From assembly GCF_009728935.1 (NCBI RefSeq), contig NZ_CP034235.1, forward strand, positions 6,027,501 through 6,091,500: DNA of 64,000 nucleotides. Direction: 5' to 3'. Source of the stretch: Paenibacillus psychroresistens (GTDB taxonomy: Bacteria > Bacillota > Bacilli > Paenibacillales > NBRC-103111). The position numbers were made by a program, and so were the translations under genes. The notes below the pieces were generated by a model that did no database searches, was not told where the DNA came from, and was given only the letters and a program-made list of their open reading frames with translations. Shown here one piece after another: positions 26,879 to 36,268 of this stretch. Each line of letters opens with the position of its first letter. Position 1 is the stretch's first letter.

Positions 26879-29800
26879 TTAAGGCTTGTTCTTAAACAAA
26901 GCTATTTCGTCAAAATATAGCGTTCCTTTCCCTATTGTTCCAAGATCCTGGTTTACATACAAGGAATACTCGGAGATGGAACCAAGATCAAGTGTACCAT
27001 TGCCTGCCGTGTTCCACGGAGCATGTACGAATCCACTAAAATTAAACGACAGATTTTTTGCTGTCTTGCCAGTTAGTTGCACATATTGCTCCCAGGTTTC
27101 GCCGTCCGCTTCTTTAAACTGGATCACCAGCTTACGATTGGACCCATCCGGTTTCAACCAGAGATTTAAGCCCTTGTACCCTTCCCAGCTCATTGACCCT
27201 AGCGTTTTCGTTGCACCGGCAAAGTTGGTTGAATTGGAAGGCAGCTCGTAATCATACTTTAACCCGTATTTGCCATCCTGCTTAAACTCCGTTTGCGGTC
27301 GCATGATTATGCTTCCGCCAAAAGGATTTGGTGTATAAGCCTTAGCAGCCACAAGCTCCGAATCACCATCGTAAAAGTCGAAATTATCTAGCACCGCAAT
27401 CTTAGCCAACTTAACTTCATCGATATAGAGCACAAAGCTGCCGCTAACACCGTTTTTCTTATTCACATACAGGGAGTATTCTGTGACTGAGGTCAAATCA
27501 AGCTTACCGTCGCCAGTTGACCATAACGAACGCCCAAAGCCTGAGAAAGGCACTTGAATTAACAACGGTTTTTTGCTTTTACCATCCATGCTAACCTGTG
27601 CTTCCCATTGATCGCCGTCAGCCTCTTTAAATTGCAGCGTGAACACATGGCCCGTTTTGTCTGGCGGCTCAATCCAAAACTGCAGAGCATTATAACCGGC
27701 TGATTTCCAATCCATCAGACCAAGCTGCTTCGTTACCCCGGCATATCCGAGAGTGTTAGTAAGTGAATACGCCAGCTTCAAGCTATAGTTACCTTCATTA
27801 TTATGCTTGGCATCCAATGTGACCGAAACCGGATCTCCAGAAGAATTACGCACATAATCGCCGGCAACAGCGGTATTAGATCCTTGATAGGTCTCAAAAT
27901 TGTCGATAGCTCCGATAGTCGCAGCCTCGATCGAGTCTACATAAATCGTGCCTTTCCCCTTATTCTTGCTGCCTTTATCCACGTAGATGGAGAACTCGGA
28001 GACAGACGCAAGATCAAGCTTCCCATTATCCTGCGGAGCCCAAGCTGGCTTATGGAAGGCATGGAATGGAATCTCTATTAGCTGGTCATCTTTACCTGAA
28101 AGCTGCAGCTTAGCTTCCCAATACTCGCTTCCCGTTTCGCGAATTTGCAAGGTCAAATCCTGATTCTTCCGATCTGGCTTCACCCACAGCCGAATTCCGT
28201 TCATTCCCAGCCAATTGATGCTGTGCAAATCTTTGGTGACACCGGCAAATCCTTTGGCATCGGTTAAATTGTAGTCGATCATCAAACCATAACTGCCATC
28301 ATTCTTCTTACGAGTATCAAGAGTAAGTGTTATATCATCTCCACTTGTGTTGCGTGTATAAGCTGCACGGAGCTTCGCATTATCTCCATCGTATGTTTCA
28401 AAACGATCAATTGTCGGATCCCGATAAAGCTTAATGGCATCCATGTACATCGTCTTAGCACCTGCTGCTCCGTCCAAATAAAGCCCAAAGGACACTGGGG
28501 TATTCAGATCGGGTTTACGGTTTCCAACTGTAGGATGTGAATTCAACCACCAATCCGGAATTGTAAACTCACTGAAAGGAATTTTGATTAAAACAGGAGT
28601 ATTGCCGCTAATTCGTCTCGCTGCCTTCCATACTTCTCCAGCTGTATCAACGCTTTCTGTGAATTGGATGGAAATACCCACATCAGCACCGCCTGGATTT
28701 ACCCATAATTCAATGCCCGTGTTGCCTGACCAATTAGCTCCTGAGACATTTTTCTCCATGCCGCCCCAGCCTAGCTCTAGATTGGTCTCAAGCTTCATTC
28801 CATAATTTCCGCTTGATTTATTAGCAGAATTGAGTGACAACGTCACTGCGGAGCCATCCTGGTTTAGCATATAAGCAGCACGAAGATTTGCATTAGAGCC
28901 GCTATAGCTTTCATAATCATCAATCCAAGCTGATTGCGCCGAGCCTGGTGGCGGGTCTAGTTTAAGACTCCCAACCCCGATCTGCAGCTGGCTTGCTTGC
29001 GGATTCCACGTTTGATCTGCAAAAGCAATTGGCACTACTGGGAACTCCAGCTTCAGATAACGTACACCAGCAGGAAGCTTGAAGGCGGTATACTCCGTTT
29101 TTGTCCAATATCCGTCACCTGGTGTTGATTTCTTACTAGTATCCGAATAGGGAAGATAACTTGATCCATCTATCGACGTATAAAACTTAAAATCTGGCAG
29201 CACATAATCATTTGGATTTTGTCTTGCATACATCACGAATTGAAAATAATTCATATCTCCGCCCGTTTTATATATAAAGCTTTCATTTGCATTCGAAGTG
29301 CGTCCCAGCCTTTTCATGTCCCCGCCAAAATAAACTTCGTTATCAGAGAAAAAGCCGAGATTTGCAGAATGTGTATCCATTTTTATGAAATTGTTGAAGT
29401 CGTCGGTCAACAAGCCGTCGGAGATAATTTGGCGATGAATTGGCTCAGGAAAAGTTAACGCTCCACCATCCGTTTGATATTCAATTTGCAGACGACCCAG
29501 CTGTCCAGCTGCCAAATCAGTCGGATAACGCAGCCGAATTGTCTTCGTACCTACCGCTAATGCTCCAGTTTGATAAACTCGCTTGAGCCATATGCCCGCT
29601 GTATCCGTCACGCTTGCCACAACCGGAGTATACGTTATGCCATCGGTAGTTGCCTCCATGACGAACGACGTTAATGGTTTGGTTTTATCTATATAGGATT
29701 CAAGATGAACAGATTTTACCTGAACGGGCTGACTCCCACTATTCGCGATAGGTAAAGCATACTCGACATATTGTGCGATCGTTGTATTTAAAGCCTTTAC

Positions 29801-31354
29801 TCGCGAGCTGTCACCACCAAAATCCGCTGCACGCTTTGAATCTAATTCCAAATCTGTTGTGTAGTCATACATTTTCTCATAGTTACGCATTTCGTCGAGA
29901 ATCACATGCTTGGCAGCTACTGGACCTATGACATTGGAATAAACAGAAGTGCCCGCGCTATTCACTGCTTTCACACGGTAAAAGTACGTCTGAGCCGTCA
30001 CCGCTGATCTATCATCGAACAATTGTGTATCTGTAGACACAGCATCAAATACCTGAGGTCCCACAACCGTCCAAGCACCGTTCGCCTGCTCAGCCCGCTC
30101 CACAATATAGCTGCTCGCGCCAACAGAGCCTTTCCACCCAATTGTTGAAACAAATTCAATCGGTAACAGAATCGGTGCCTCCGGTACAGGAATCGGAGGT
30201 GCTGGATTAATTCCCCGAATTTGAAAAGCTTTTGTCCGTAGAGTTTGCAGTAGATTAGTCTCATCAAAGCCATTGCCCGAAGGAAAGCCCGGCCAACGAT
30301 AGCTGCCATAGAAGATTCCTCCATAGGTAGACTCCGTATGCGGATAGAAACCACCGTCGCGATTATGATAACGCAAGCTCCAAATCATCGCTCCAGAGAC
30401 GCCGCTCTCGATTACATTATCTAGAAACGCCCCAACTTCAGCAGTAGGCTTAAAGCCAAATTCCCCCACTATAAATGGTTTTAACCCCGAGGATTTAGCT
30501 TTATCCAAATTGACCTGCAGGGCATAATCCGCATAATGATCGGGATAGTAGTGGTTGGAAACCATATCGATGCTATTATCAACGAGTGAGGCATCATCGA
30601 TGCCGTATTTGCCATCCAACACCAAATGATGAGAATCTATACTTTTAATATAAGCTGCGATATTGTGCGTCCATAATTGTGATGCGGGCACAAGCTCATT
30701 GCCGGTTTCCCATGCCATGATTGCCGGATCATCCTTGTAAGCCACTCCGGTATAGGTGTTCACTCGATTCAATACATAGGAAATCGTAGTCTTGAAATCA
30801 GTAATCAATTGCGCATCCGTCCAGAATTGATCCTTGCTTTTATTCCGGAACGCGGCATATTCAGCAATCCCGCCCTGCCATTGGTATTGATCGACAAAAG
30901 GGACGATAATCCGGACTCCATATTGATTGGCAAGTTGAAGCATTTTATCAAATGCCTTGAATACATCCTCGTTAAATACACCTGGCGCCATAACAGCACG
31001 TTGAATATCCGCAGTATCTTCGACTTTACGAACCGAGAATACATAAGGTCTTGTTGCCGTCGCCCCCATCTGAACCAGTGTTTTGAATGCATCCTCCTGC
31101 TCCCAAGCATCTGGTGTCCGCCAAGTGATGTCTTCTACCATCGACAGAGTCGGCACGTTTGCAGAAATGAAACGAAATTCCCCAGTGCCAGCCATTAATT
31201 TATCGCTCGAGCGGGTAACAAAATTCGTAAAAACACTAGGTGTGTTAGTATCGGCAAGCGCAATTGCAGGTCGAAGATCAGGCAGCGTAGTGAAGAAAGT
31301 TCCCATTACTAATAAGGCCGCCAAACCGACGGCAATAACCTTTATTCTTCTCAT
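26879..31354 (-). CDS. Secreted multi-domain GH5-type endo-beta-mannanase with four C-terminal CBM-like modules
   Basis: 1491 residues. A signal peptide (1-34, ending ALA) leads into a GH5-type (mannanase, subfamily 7-like) catalytic domain at about 40-380. The acid/base is Glu220 (WETGNEL) and the nucleophile Glu298 (VGEFGF). A fibronectin-III domain follows at about 392-482, then two discoidin-like beta-regions (about 490-800). Four tandem modules of about 170 residues start near 808, 981, 1150 and 1321; each opens with a D-FE-Y-G-N-like motif and ends with a YVD/YFDEI strand, and they resemble CBM11/CIA30-type carbohydrate-binding domains. There is no S-layer anchor. GGAGG precedes the ATG. 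It is the last gene of the kinase-regulator-importer operon, which presumably takes up its products. Mannan as substrate is inferred from the catalytic domain. Confidence 0.85.
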   Translation of the reverse strand: MRRIKVIAVGLAALLVMGTFFTTLPDLRPAIALADTNTPSVFTNFVTRSSDKLMAGTGEFRFISANVPTLSMVEDITWRTPDAWEQEDAFKTLVQMGATATRPYVFSVRKVEDTADIQRAVMAPGVFNEDVFKAFDKMLQLANQYGVRIIVPFVDQYQWQGGIAEYAAFRNKSKDQFWTDAQLITDFKTTISYVLNRVNTYTGVAYKDDPAIMAWETGNELVPASQLWTHNIAAYIKSIDSHHLVLDGKYGIDDASLVDNSIDMVSNHYYPDHYADYALQVNLDKAKSSGLKPFIVGEFGFKPTAEVGAFLDNVIESGVSGAMIWSLRYHNRDGGFYPHTESTYGGIFYGSYRWPGFPSGNGFDETNLLQTLRTKAFQIRGINPAPPIPVPEAPILLPIEFVSTIGWKGSVGASSYIVERAEQANGAWTVVGPQVFDAVSTDTQLFDDRSAVTAQTYFYRVKAVNSAGTSVYSNVIGPVAAKHVILDEMRNYEKMYDYTTDLELDSKRAADFGGDSSRVKALNTTIAQYVEYALPIANSGSQPVQVKSVHLESYIDKTKPLTSFVMEATTDGITYTPVVASVTDTAGIWLKRVYQTGALAVGTKTIRLRYPTDLAAGQLGRLQIEYQTDGGALTFPEPIHRQIISDGLLTDDFNNFIKMDTHSANLGFFSDNEVYFGGDMKRLGRTSNANESFIYKTGGDMNYFQFVMYARQNPNDYVLPDFKFYTSIDGSSYLPYSDTSKKSTPGDGYWTKTEYTAFKLPAGVRYLKLEFPVVPIAFADQTWNPQASQLQIGVGSLKLDPPPGSAQSAWIDDYESYSGSNANLRAAYMLNQDGSAVTLSLNSANKSSGNYGMKLETNLELGWGGMEKNVSGANWSGNTGIELWVNPGGADVGISIQFTESVDTAGEVWKAARRISGNTPVLIKIPFSEFTIPDWWLNSHPTVGNRKPDLNTPVSFGLYLDGAAGAKTMYMDAIKLYRDPTIDRFETYDGDNAKLRAAYTRNTSGDDITLTLDTRKKNDGSYGLMIDYNLTDAKGFAGVTKDLHSINWLGMNGIRLWVKPDRKNQDLTLQIRETGSEYWEAKLQLSGKDDQLIEIPFHAFHKPAWAPQDNGKLDLASVSEFSIYVDKGSKNKGKGTIYVDSIEAATIGAIDNFETYQGSNTAVAGDYVRNSSGDPVSVTLDAKHNNEGNYSLKLAYSLTNTLGYAGVTKQLGLMDWKSAGYNALQFWIEPPDKTGHVFTLQFKEADGDQWEAQVSMDGKSKKPLLIQVPFSGFGRSLWSTGDGKLDLTSVTEYSLYVNKKNGVSGSFVLYIDEVKLAKIAVLDNFDFYDGDSELVAAKAYTPNPFGGSIIMRPQTEFKQDGKYGLKYDYELPSNSTNFAGATKTLGSMSWEGYKGLNLWLKPDGSNRKLVIQFKEADGETWEQYVQLTGKTAKNLSFNFSGFVHAPWNTAGNGTLDLGSISEYSLYVNQDLGTIGKGTLYFDEIALFKNKP

Positions 31355-31391
31355 TACTTAAAGCCTCCTCTATAGTGTTTTTTATGCTCCT

Positions 31392-32297
31392 CTATTTTAC
31401 CGAGCCATTGACAATTCCTGAGAAAATATAACGCTGAAGCAATAAATATATGCAGATGGATGGGATTAGTACGATTAACAAGGCAGCACAGATTAAATTC
31501 CATTGCGCACTGTTCACACCTGCGAATCTCATTAATGAAGTAGAGACAACCCCTAGCTTTTGTTCCGGCATATACAGGTAGGGAATATACATATCATTAT
31601 AAATGCTAATGCTTTTGAGAATAATGACGGTAGCTGTAGCGGGAGCCAGCAGTGGAAAAATAATAACACGATAGATATAGAATAGACTTGCCCCTTCAAT
31701 CATCGCGCTTTCATCCAAGTCATAGGGAATATTGCGAATAAACTGCATATATAAATAAATTTGCATCACATCCGTGCCCAGATATAGAAGAATGGGGGCA
31801 AAATGCGTATTAAACAAACCTAAATGCTTAATGACTGAGAATGTCGCAACCTGAGTCGTCACCGTAGGAATGAGTGTAGCTGCAACATAAGCTCCGAGAA
31901 TATAAGGTCTTAACTTGAAGCGAAAGCGGCCCAAAGAATAAGCAACCATAGTGCCGAGTATGACATTGCCAATTAATGCTACGACCATAATAATGCCTGT
32001 ATTCAAGAAGGCTCTGCCCATATGGCCTATTTCTAGAACTTTTCTAAAATTCTCCAAATAAAAGAAGCTATCAGGCCTATCAAAAACACCAGACTTGGCA
32101 TATTCGGCATTACCTTTAAACGCGTTGAGTACAACAACATACGGTGGGAAAAGCACAACGAGTGCAGCCAGACACAGCAAGAGATAAACCATACTGTTAT
32201 ATAGTAAGCTTTCCCGATTCAATGCTTTTCGAGGGGGAAGCTTAGCTTGTTTTCTGTCAATTTTCACAAAAGATTCTCTTCCTGTTTCGATGCTCAT
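31392..32297 (-). CDS. Sugar ABC transporter permease, MalG type (mannan locus)
   Basis: 301 residues with a long charged N-terminus and six membrane segments. The EAA loop is DESAMIEGASLFYIYRVIIFPLLAP. The start codon overlaps the stop of the upstream permease gene by one base (TAATG), indicating coupled translation. It forms the transmembrane channel with the MalF-type partner, receiving substrate from the lipoprotein encoded two genes upstream. The large mannanase gene starts 37 bases downstream. Confidence 0.9.
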   Translation of the reverse strand: MSIETGRESFVKIDRKQAKLPPRKALNRESLLYNSMVYLLLCLAALVVLFPPYVVVLNAFKGNAEYAKSGVFDRPDSFFYLENFRKVLEIGHMGRAFLNTGIIMVVALIGNVILGTMVAYSLGRFRFKLRPYILGAYVAATLIPTVTTQVATFSVIKHLGLFNTHFAPILLYLGTDVMQIYLYMQFIRNIPYDLDESAMIEGASLFYIYRVIIFPLLAPATATVIILKSISIYNDMYIPYLYMPEQKLGVVSTSLMRFAGVNSAQWNLICAALLIVLIPSICIYLLLQRYIFSGIVNGSVK

Positions 32298-33187
32298 TAT
32301 CTGTCATTGCCTCCTCGCAGAATCAGCTTTCGTTGAATCGTGATCACTGTTACCACAATGAGTAGAAGCACGACCCCCATCGCTGATGCAAGGCCATAGT
32401 TACTAAAGTTAAATGCGGTCTGCACCGTTTTGGTCACGAAGGTCTCACTTGCACCTGCTGGTCCTCCGCCTGTCATAATAAAGGGAAGATCGAAAACCTC
32501 AAGCGCACCAGATACAGTAAGCAGCATACTGAGCTCCAGAACAGGTCCGATACTTGGTAGAGTGATGTAGCGAAAGGACTGGCTCCGACTAGCTCCATCT
32601 ATTCTGGCCGCTTCATATAAATCACTTGGTATGGATTGCAGCGCTCCTAAATAAATCACCATATTGAAGCCCATATACTTCCAAGCCGATATAAAAGCTA
32701 GAGAAACATTGACCATATGTTTGTTACCCAACCAGCTGGTAATGAAATGCTCCATACCGAGCAGCGTCAGCAAACTATTGAGCGAACCGAACTGTGCATC
32801 GTAAACATAGGAAAACATATACGCGATGGCGACACTGTTAAGAATATAGGGAAGCAATAGAATGACCCGAAATGCATTGCGTCCCTTTAATTTAATATTA
32901 AGCAGCAAAGCAAACATAAGCGCGAGAACATTTTGCACAATCCCCCCAAATAAATAGTAGAGATTATGTGAAAAAACACCTAAAAGCTCTCGATTTGCAA
33001 ACAATTCTTTATAGTTATCTAAACCTACCCAAGCCTTAGCTGGACTGTACCCATCCCATGATGTAAAGGAAAGCCAGAACAAGTAGAGGGCCGGATAAAA
33101 AGAGAAGGTTGCCAGCAGCAGCAGTGGAACTAATAAAAACGCAAACAAAATCATCGTTTTCTGCGCTTTATAACGTAAAGAGAACAT
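32297..33187 (-). CDS. Sugar ABC transporter permease, MalF type (mannan locus)
   Basis: 296 residues from the ATG at 33187 with AAGGGA upstream; a TTG one codon earlier is possible. Six membrane segments are visible. The EAA loop is YEAARIDGASRSQSFRYITLPSIGP, and the FDLPFIMTGGGPAGASET stretch is typical of CUT1 permeases. A GC-rich hairpin separates it from the upstream solute-binding gene. Confidence 0.9.
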   Translation of the reverse strand: MFSLRYKAQKTMILFAFLLVPLLLLATFSFYPALYLFWLSFTSWDGYSPAKAWVGLDNYKELFANRELLGVFSHNLYYLFGGIVQNVLALMFALLLNIKLKGRNAFRVILLLPYILNSVAIAYMFSYVYDAQFGSLNSLLTLLGMEHFITSWLGNKHMVNVSLAFISAWKYMGFNMVIYLGALQSIPSDLYEAARIDGASRSQSFRYITLPSIGPVLELSMLLTVSGALEVFDLPFIMTGGGPAGASETFVTKTVQTAFNFSNYGLASAMGVVLLLIVVTVITIQRKLILRGGNDR

Positions 33188-33232
33188 CAATTATCCCTTC
33201 TTTGCTGTTGAATAAGGTCCTGGGTAAATAAT

Positions 33233-33260
33233 AGGCGCCGCACATTCAATGGCGACGCCT
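33233..33260 (-). terminator. Intercistronic GC-rich hairpin after the solute-binding gene
   Basis: AGGCGCCGC (33233-33241) pairs with GCGACGCCT (33252-33260) with one G-U pair, 11 bases beyond the stop. This is the same placement as the hairpin in the other sugar operon, suggesting partial termination. Confidence 0.6.
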
Positions 33261-33271
33261 TTTATCATCAA

Positions 33272-34570
33272 TCATTTTTTTTCAAGAGACTTCTTTGCAT
33301 CCTGCCATTTTTTATCGTATTCGGCAAATACTTTTTTCATATCGTCGCCCATAATGGCATCCTGTGCGAAAGCGCTTGTATCAAATTGCATTTTATTGCT
33401 TATCGCGAGGTATTCGTCGTTATCTGCTTGCATTTCAATCATGGTCGGGTTCATAGCCATGAAATCCGCTAGCTGCTTAAGAACTGGTTTTTTATCCTTC
33501 AGCACCGGAATAAAGCCTGCAAAGTCAGAGTAGCCTGATTCTTCCACAATCCATTTCAGTAAAGCTTTAGCAGCTGGCAAATTCGCGCTTTTCTTGTTGA
33601 CGCCATAGAAATAATCCGAAGCAATAATGGCTTTTGCGTTCCCAGTGTTATCAAGCGGCAAGGGGAAGAATCCAACATCCTCTGTTGTTGATCCATTATC
33701 AATGACCTGAGGAACAACCCAATTGCCTAATAGATACATAGCCATCTTGCCAGAAGCAACATCCTTCTTCGATGCTTCCCAATTCGTCGACATTAAATCT
33801 TTCTCGGTATACCCTTTATCTACAAGCGTCTTAAGGATAGAGAACGCTTTCCAATGAGGTCCGTCTACTGCAAAAGGAGCTTCCTGTTTAGCCATACTGT
33901 TGTGCAGACCAGCATCTCCCGTGACAACATACGCTTCTTGATCCCAGCCATATAAAGGCCATTTATCTTTAAAGTTGGTGGCTAACGGGATAATTCCCTT
34001 AGCTTTCAGCTTCTCACACGCTGCGAGAAATTCATCAAGCGTCTTAGGTACTTCTGTTATTCCAGCTAGCTGGAAGGCCTTTTTGTTATACGTTATTCCC
34101 ATTGCAGAGCTTCCGGATGAGATCCCGTATAGCTTTCCATCCAACGAGCGATTGTCTTTAAAATAAATTCTGTCGTTTAGCCCTAGATCGTCCAAAGGTG
34201 CAAAGAACGTCGGCAAATCTGAGTTTTTCACTGTACCTGGGATCAAGATAATATCAGGCAATTCATTGGAAGCCATCCGAATTTTGATCGTTTGATCGTA
34301 ATCCTTTATCGCCTGAAACTCTACGGTAGCATCTGGATATTTAGCATGGAATTGCTCTGCATATTCCTTCAGATTTGTTTCAATTAAATCGGTGCGGTTT
34401 GTCGCTAAGGTCACCTTGCCTTGTATTTTCACAGCCTCAACGGGTGCCTCTGTACTTTTCACGCTTACAGGAGTACCTGATCTTGCACTTTCCTTATCTT
34501 CCTTACTGCATGCTGACAAAATAGTAATTGCCAAACTAGTTATCACCATAATAGACAACCATTTCTTCAT
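33272..34570 (-). CDS. Sugar ABC transporter solute-binding lipoprotein (mannan locus)
   Basis: 432 residues. A lipoprotein signal ends at ILSAC and is followed by a charged, Ser/Thr-rich linker. The CUT1 binding-protein fold is shown by ASNELPDIILIPG, CEKLKAKGIIPLATNF and GKMAMYLLGNWVVPQ. The ATG at 34570 has AGGGGGA upstream. A separate promoter with a cre-like site lies immediately upstream, so it is probably expressed more strongly than, and partly independently of, the kinase and regulator genes. Manno-oligosaccharides are the likely ligand by context. Confidence 0.9.
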   Translation of the reverse strand: MKKWLSIMVITSLAITILSACSKEDKESARSGTPVSVKSTEAPVEAVKIQGKVTLATNRTDLIETNLKEYAEQFHAKYPDATVEFQAIKDYDQTIKIRMASNELPDIILIPGTVKNSDLPTFFAPLDDLGLNDRIYFKDNRSLDGKLYGISSGSSAMGITYNKKAFQLAGITEVPKTLDEFLAACEKLKAKGIIPLATNFKDKWPLYGWDQEAYVVTGDAGLHNSMAKQEAPFAVDGPHWKAFSILKTLVDKGYTEKDLMSTNWEASKKDVASGKMAMYLLGNWVVPQVIDNGSTTEDVGFFPLPLDNTGNAKAIIASDYFYGVNKKSANLPAAKALLKWIVEESGYSDFAGFIPVLKDKKPVLKQLADFMAMNPTMIEMQADNDEYLAISNKMQFDTSAFAQDAIMGDDMKKVFAEYDKKWQDAKKSLEKK

Positions 34571-34597
34571 CGTTCTTCCCCCTAGGTTCAATAGTTT

Positions 34598-34651
34598 TGT
34601 AAGTGATATCGCTTACATGAGTTAGTATAGAATAATTAGTAATCATTTCAA
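34598..34651 (-). promoter_or_regulatory. Promoter with CcpA cre-like site for the binding-protein gene
   Basis: On the minus strand TTGAAA (34646-34651), a 16-base spacer and TATACT (34624-34629) form a good sigma-A promoter. The 20-base near-palindrome TGTAAGCGATATCACTTACA (34598-34617) lies just downstream, over the expected start site. ATGTAAGCGATATCAC (34603-34618) matches 15 of 16 positions of the cre consensus WTGNNARCGNWWWCAW, which suggests catabolite repression by CcpA. Confidence 0.6.
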
Positions 34652-34685
34652 ATGTAGGGAATTTGTGTTTCTTGTATTCTTTTTG

Positions 34686-36263
34686 TTATCTGCTGCGAAA
34701 ATCCTTGGGTGTAATACCGATCGTTTTTTTAAACAATTTATTAAAATACATCGCATCCGCATAACCAACCAATTCACCAATTTGATATACTTTCAAGTCC
34801 ATTCGCGCACGAAGCAGCTCCTTGGCTTTCATCATGCGGATTTCGAGCAAATACTGTGTGATGGTCTGGCCGGTTTCTTGTTTAAATAAAAAACTGAGGT
34901 AGCTTGCGTTGAGGAAAACCATATCTGAGAGCTCAGTCAATTCGATTTCTTGATTGTATTGAGCATGAAGCATTTGTTTGACTGTCTCAATTACACGACT
35001 TCCAGAGCCTAGGCGCTTTTCCTCCAAATTCTTTAATGCGTCATCCAATAAATCCAGGAGCCACTTGCACATCTGTTTGAGCGTTAAATATTGTTTGACC
35101 GAATCATAAATATTAAAATCGGGCTTTGTCAATTGGGCTATCTCATTAGATAAACCATCACAACGCATACAAGCCACGTAGAAAATGTTGCTCAGCACAC
35201 GCACAACTTCTTCATAAGTCGGCTTTATATGCTCCAGTTCTTTGAATATCAGCTGCATGGAGAAGCGAACAGCCTCACGGTTACTTAGCTCCAAAGCTTG
35301 TGTTAGCTCCTGATCCAACAGATTGGTCATCAATGCCAGATCAAGCGTTTTATGCTTCACATCTTTAAAAAAAGAAAAATACGCTGTATCCAAACGATAA
35401 ATATTATAATGAACCGCCTGCAGAGCTTCGGAATAAGCATGCTGCAGCTGCTCTTTACTCTGAAAGAATTGACTGACGCCGATGCCAATTTGCTCGGGAT
35501 CTCCCTGGCTCCGAACCTCCCTTGTTAGCTTGGAGCAGAACCTTTGCACTTGAGTGTAAGGATCCTCATTAGAATTAATCGATAATAGGACTGCCATTGC
35601 TTGCTCCCCCATAGAGGTAATTGCGCATTCTTTCAGCTTGCCGATGCGAAATTGCGCCAAAAGATACTCGCACATCAGCTTATCAGAAACCCGCATAGCC
35701 AGCACAACGTACGTTTCCTCCAGCAAATTCTGCTGTTTGTCTTCCATCTCTTCCTTATCTGAGGCATCCATTTCTACAGTAGGCAGCTCACCTAGCATTC
35801 GTTTACGCAGAACTATCTCTTGCTCCAAGTAATCATTGCGCTTAGCTTTATGATCCTGCAGCATTTCCCGTTCACTTTCCAGTCTTTCACGAACAATGGC
35901 TTCGGTAATATGATCCAGATTTATAAAAAGCTCCTGTTTATCGACAGGCTTAATTAAATAATCCGTAACACCAAAATGCAGGGATCGGCGTGCATAATCA
36001 AAATCATTATAACCACTTAAAATAATGCAGCGCACAAGCGGCCTTTGCTCTTTCAACGCTTGAATAAACTGCAGGCCGTCCATATACGGCATTTTGATAT
36101 CGGTAATAACCACGTCCGGCTCCAGACGTGCCAGCTCAGCTAAAGCATCCCGACCGTTGCTGAAGGTGCCGACTACGGAATAATCCGCTCTTGCTTTCGT
36201 AATGATTTTTTCAAGCCCGATACGTATGGTTTCTTCATCATCGATAATGATAATTCTCAGCAT
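34686..36263 (-). CDS. YesN-type response regulator with AraC output (mannan locus)
   Basis: 525 residues from the ATG at 36263 that has AAAGG 9 bases upstream. The receiver domain (1-120) starts LRIIIIDDEE, with the phospho-acceptor Asp in VVITDIKMPYMDG and Lys in YLIKPVDK. A long central region follows. The C-terminal AraC domain (about 425-525) shows IELTELSDMVFLNASYLSFLF and VYQIGELVGYADAMYFNKLF. It follows the kinase gene by 5 bases. It probably activates the importer and mannanase genes in response to extracellular oligosaccharides. Confidence 0.92.
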   Translation of the reverse strand: MLRIIIIDDEETIRIGLEKIITKARADYSVVGTFSNGRDALAELARLEPDVVITDIKMPYMDGLQFIQALKEQRPLVRCIILSGYNDFDYARRSLHFGVTDYLIKPVDKQELFINLDHITEAIVRERLESEREMLQDHKAKRNDYLEQEIVLRKRMLGELPTVEMDASDKEEMEDKQQNLLEETYVVLAMRVSDKLMCEYLLAQFRIGKLKECAITSMGEQAMAVLLSINSNEDPYTQVQRFCSKLTREVRSQGDPEQIGIGVSQFFQSKEQLQHAYSEALQAVHYNIYRLDTAYFSFFKDVKHKTLDLALMTNLLDQELTQALELSNREAVRFSMQLIFKELEHIKPTYEEVVRVLSNIFYVACMRCDGLSNEIAQLTKPDFNIYDSVKQYLTLKQMCKWLLDLLDDALKNLEEKRLGSGSRVIETVKQMLHAQYNQEIELTELSDMVFLNASYLSFLFKQETGQTITQYLLEIRMMKAKELLRARMDLKVYQIGELVGYADAMYFNKLFKKTIGITPKDFRSR

Positions 36264-36268
36264 TGCCA

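Noticed and set aside
30809..31198. 129-codon frame opposite the large mannanase gene
   Set aside because: Antisense shadow of the conserved catalytic domain, with no binding site or recognisable domain.
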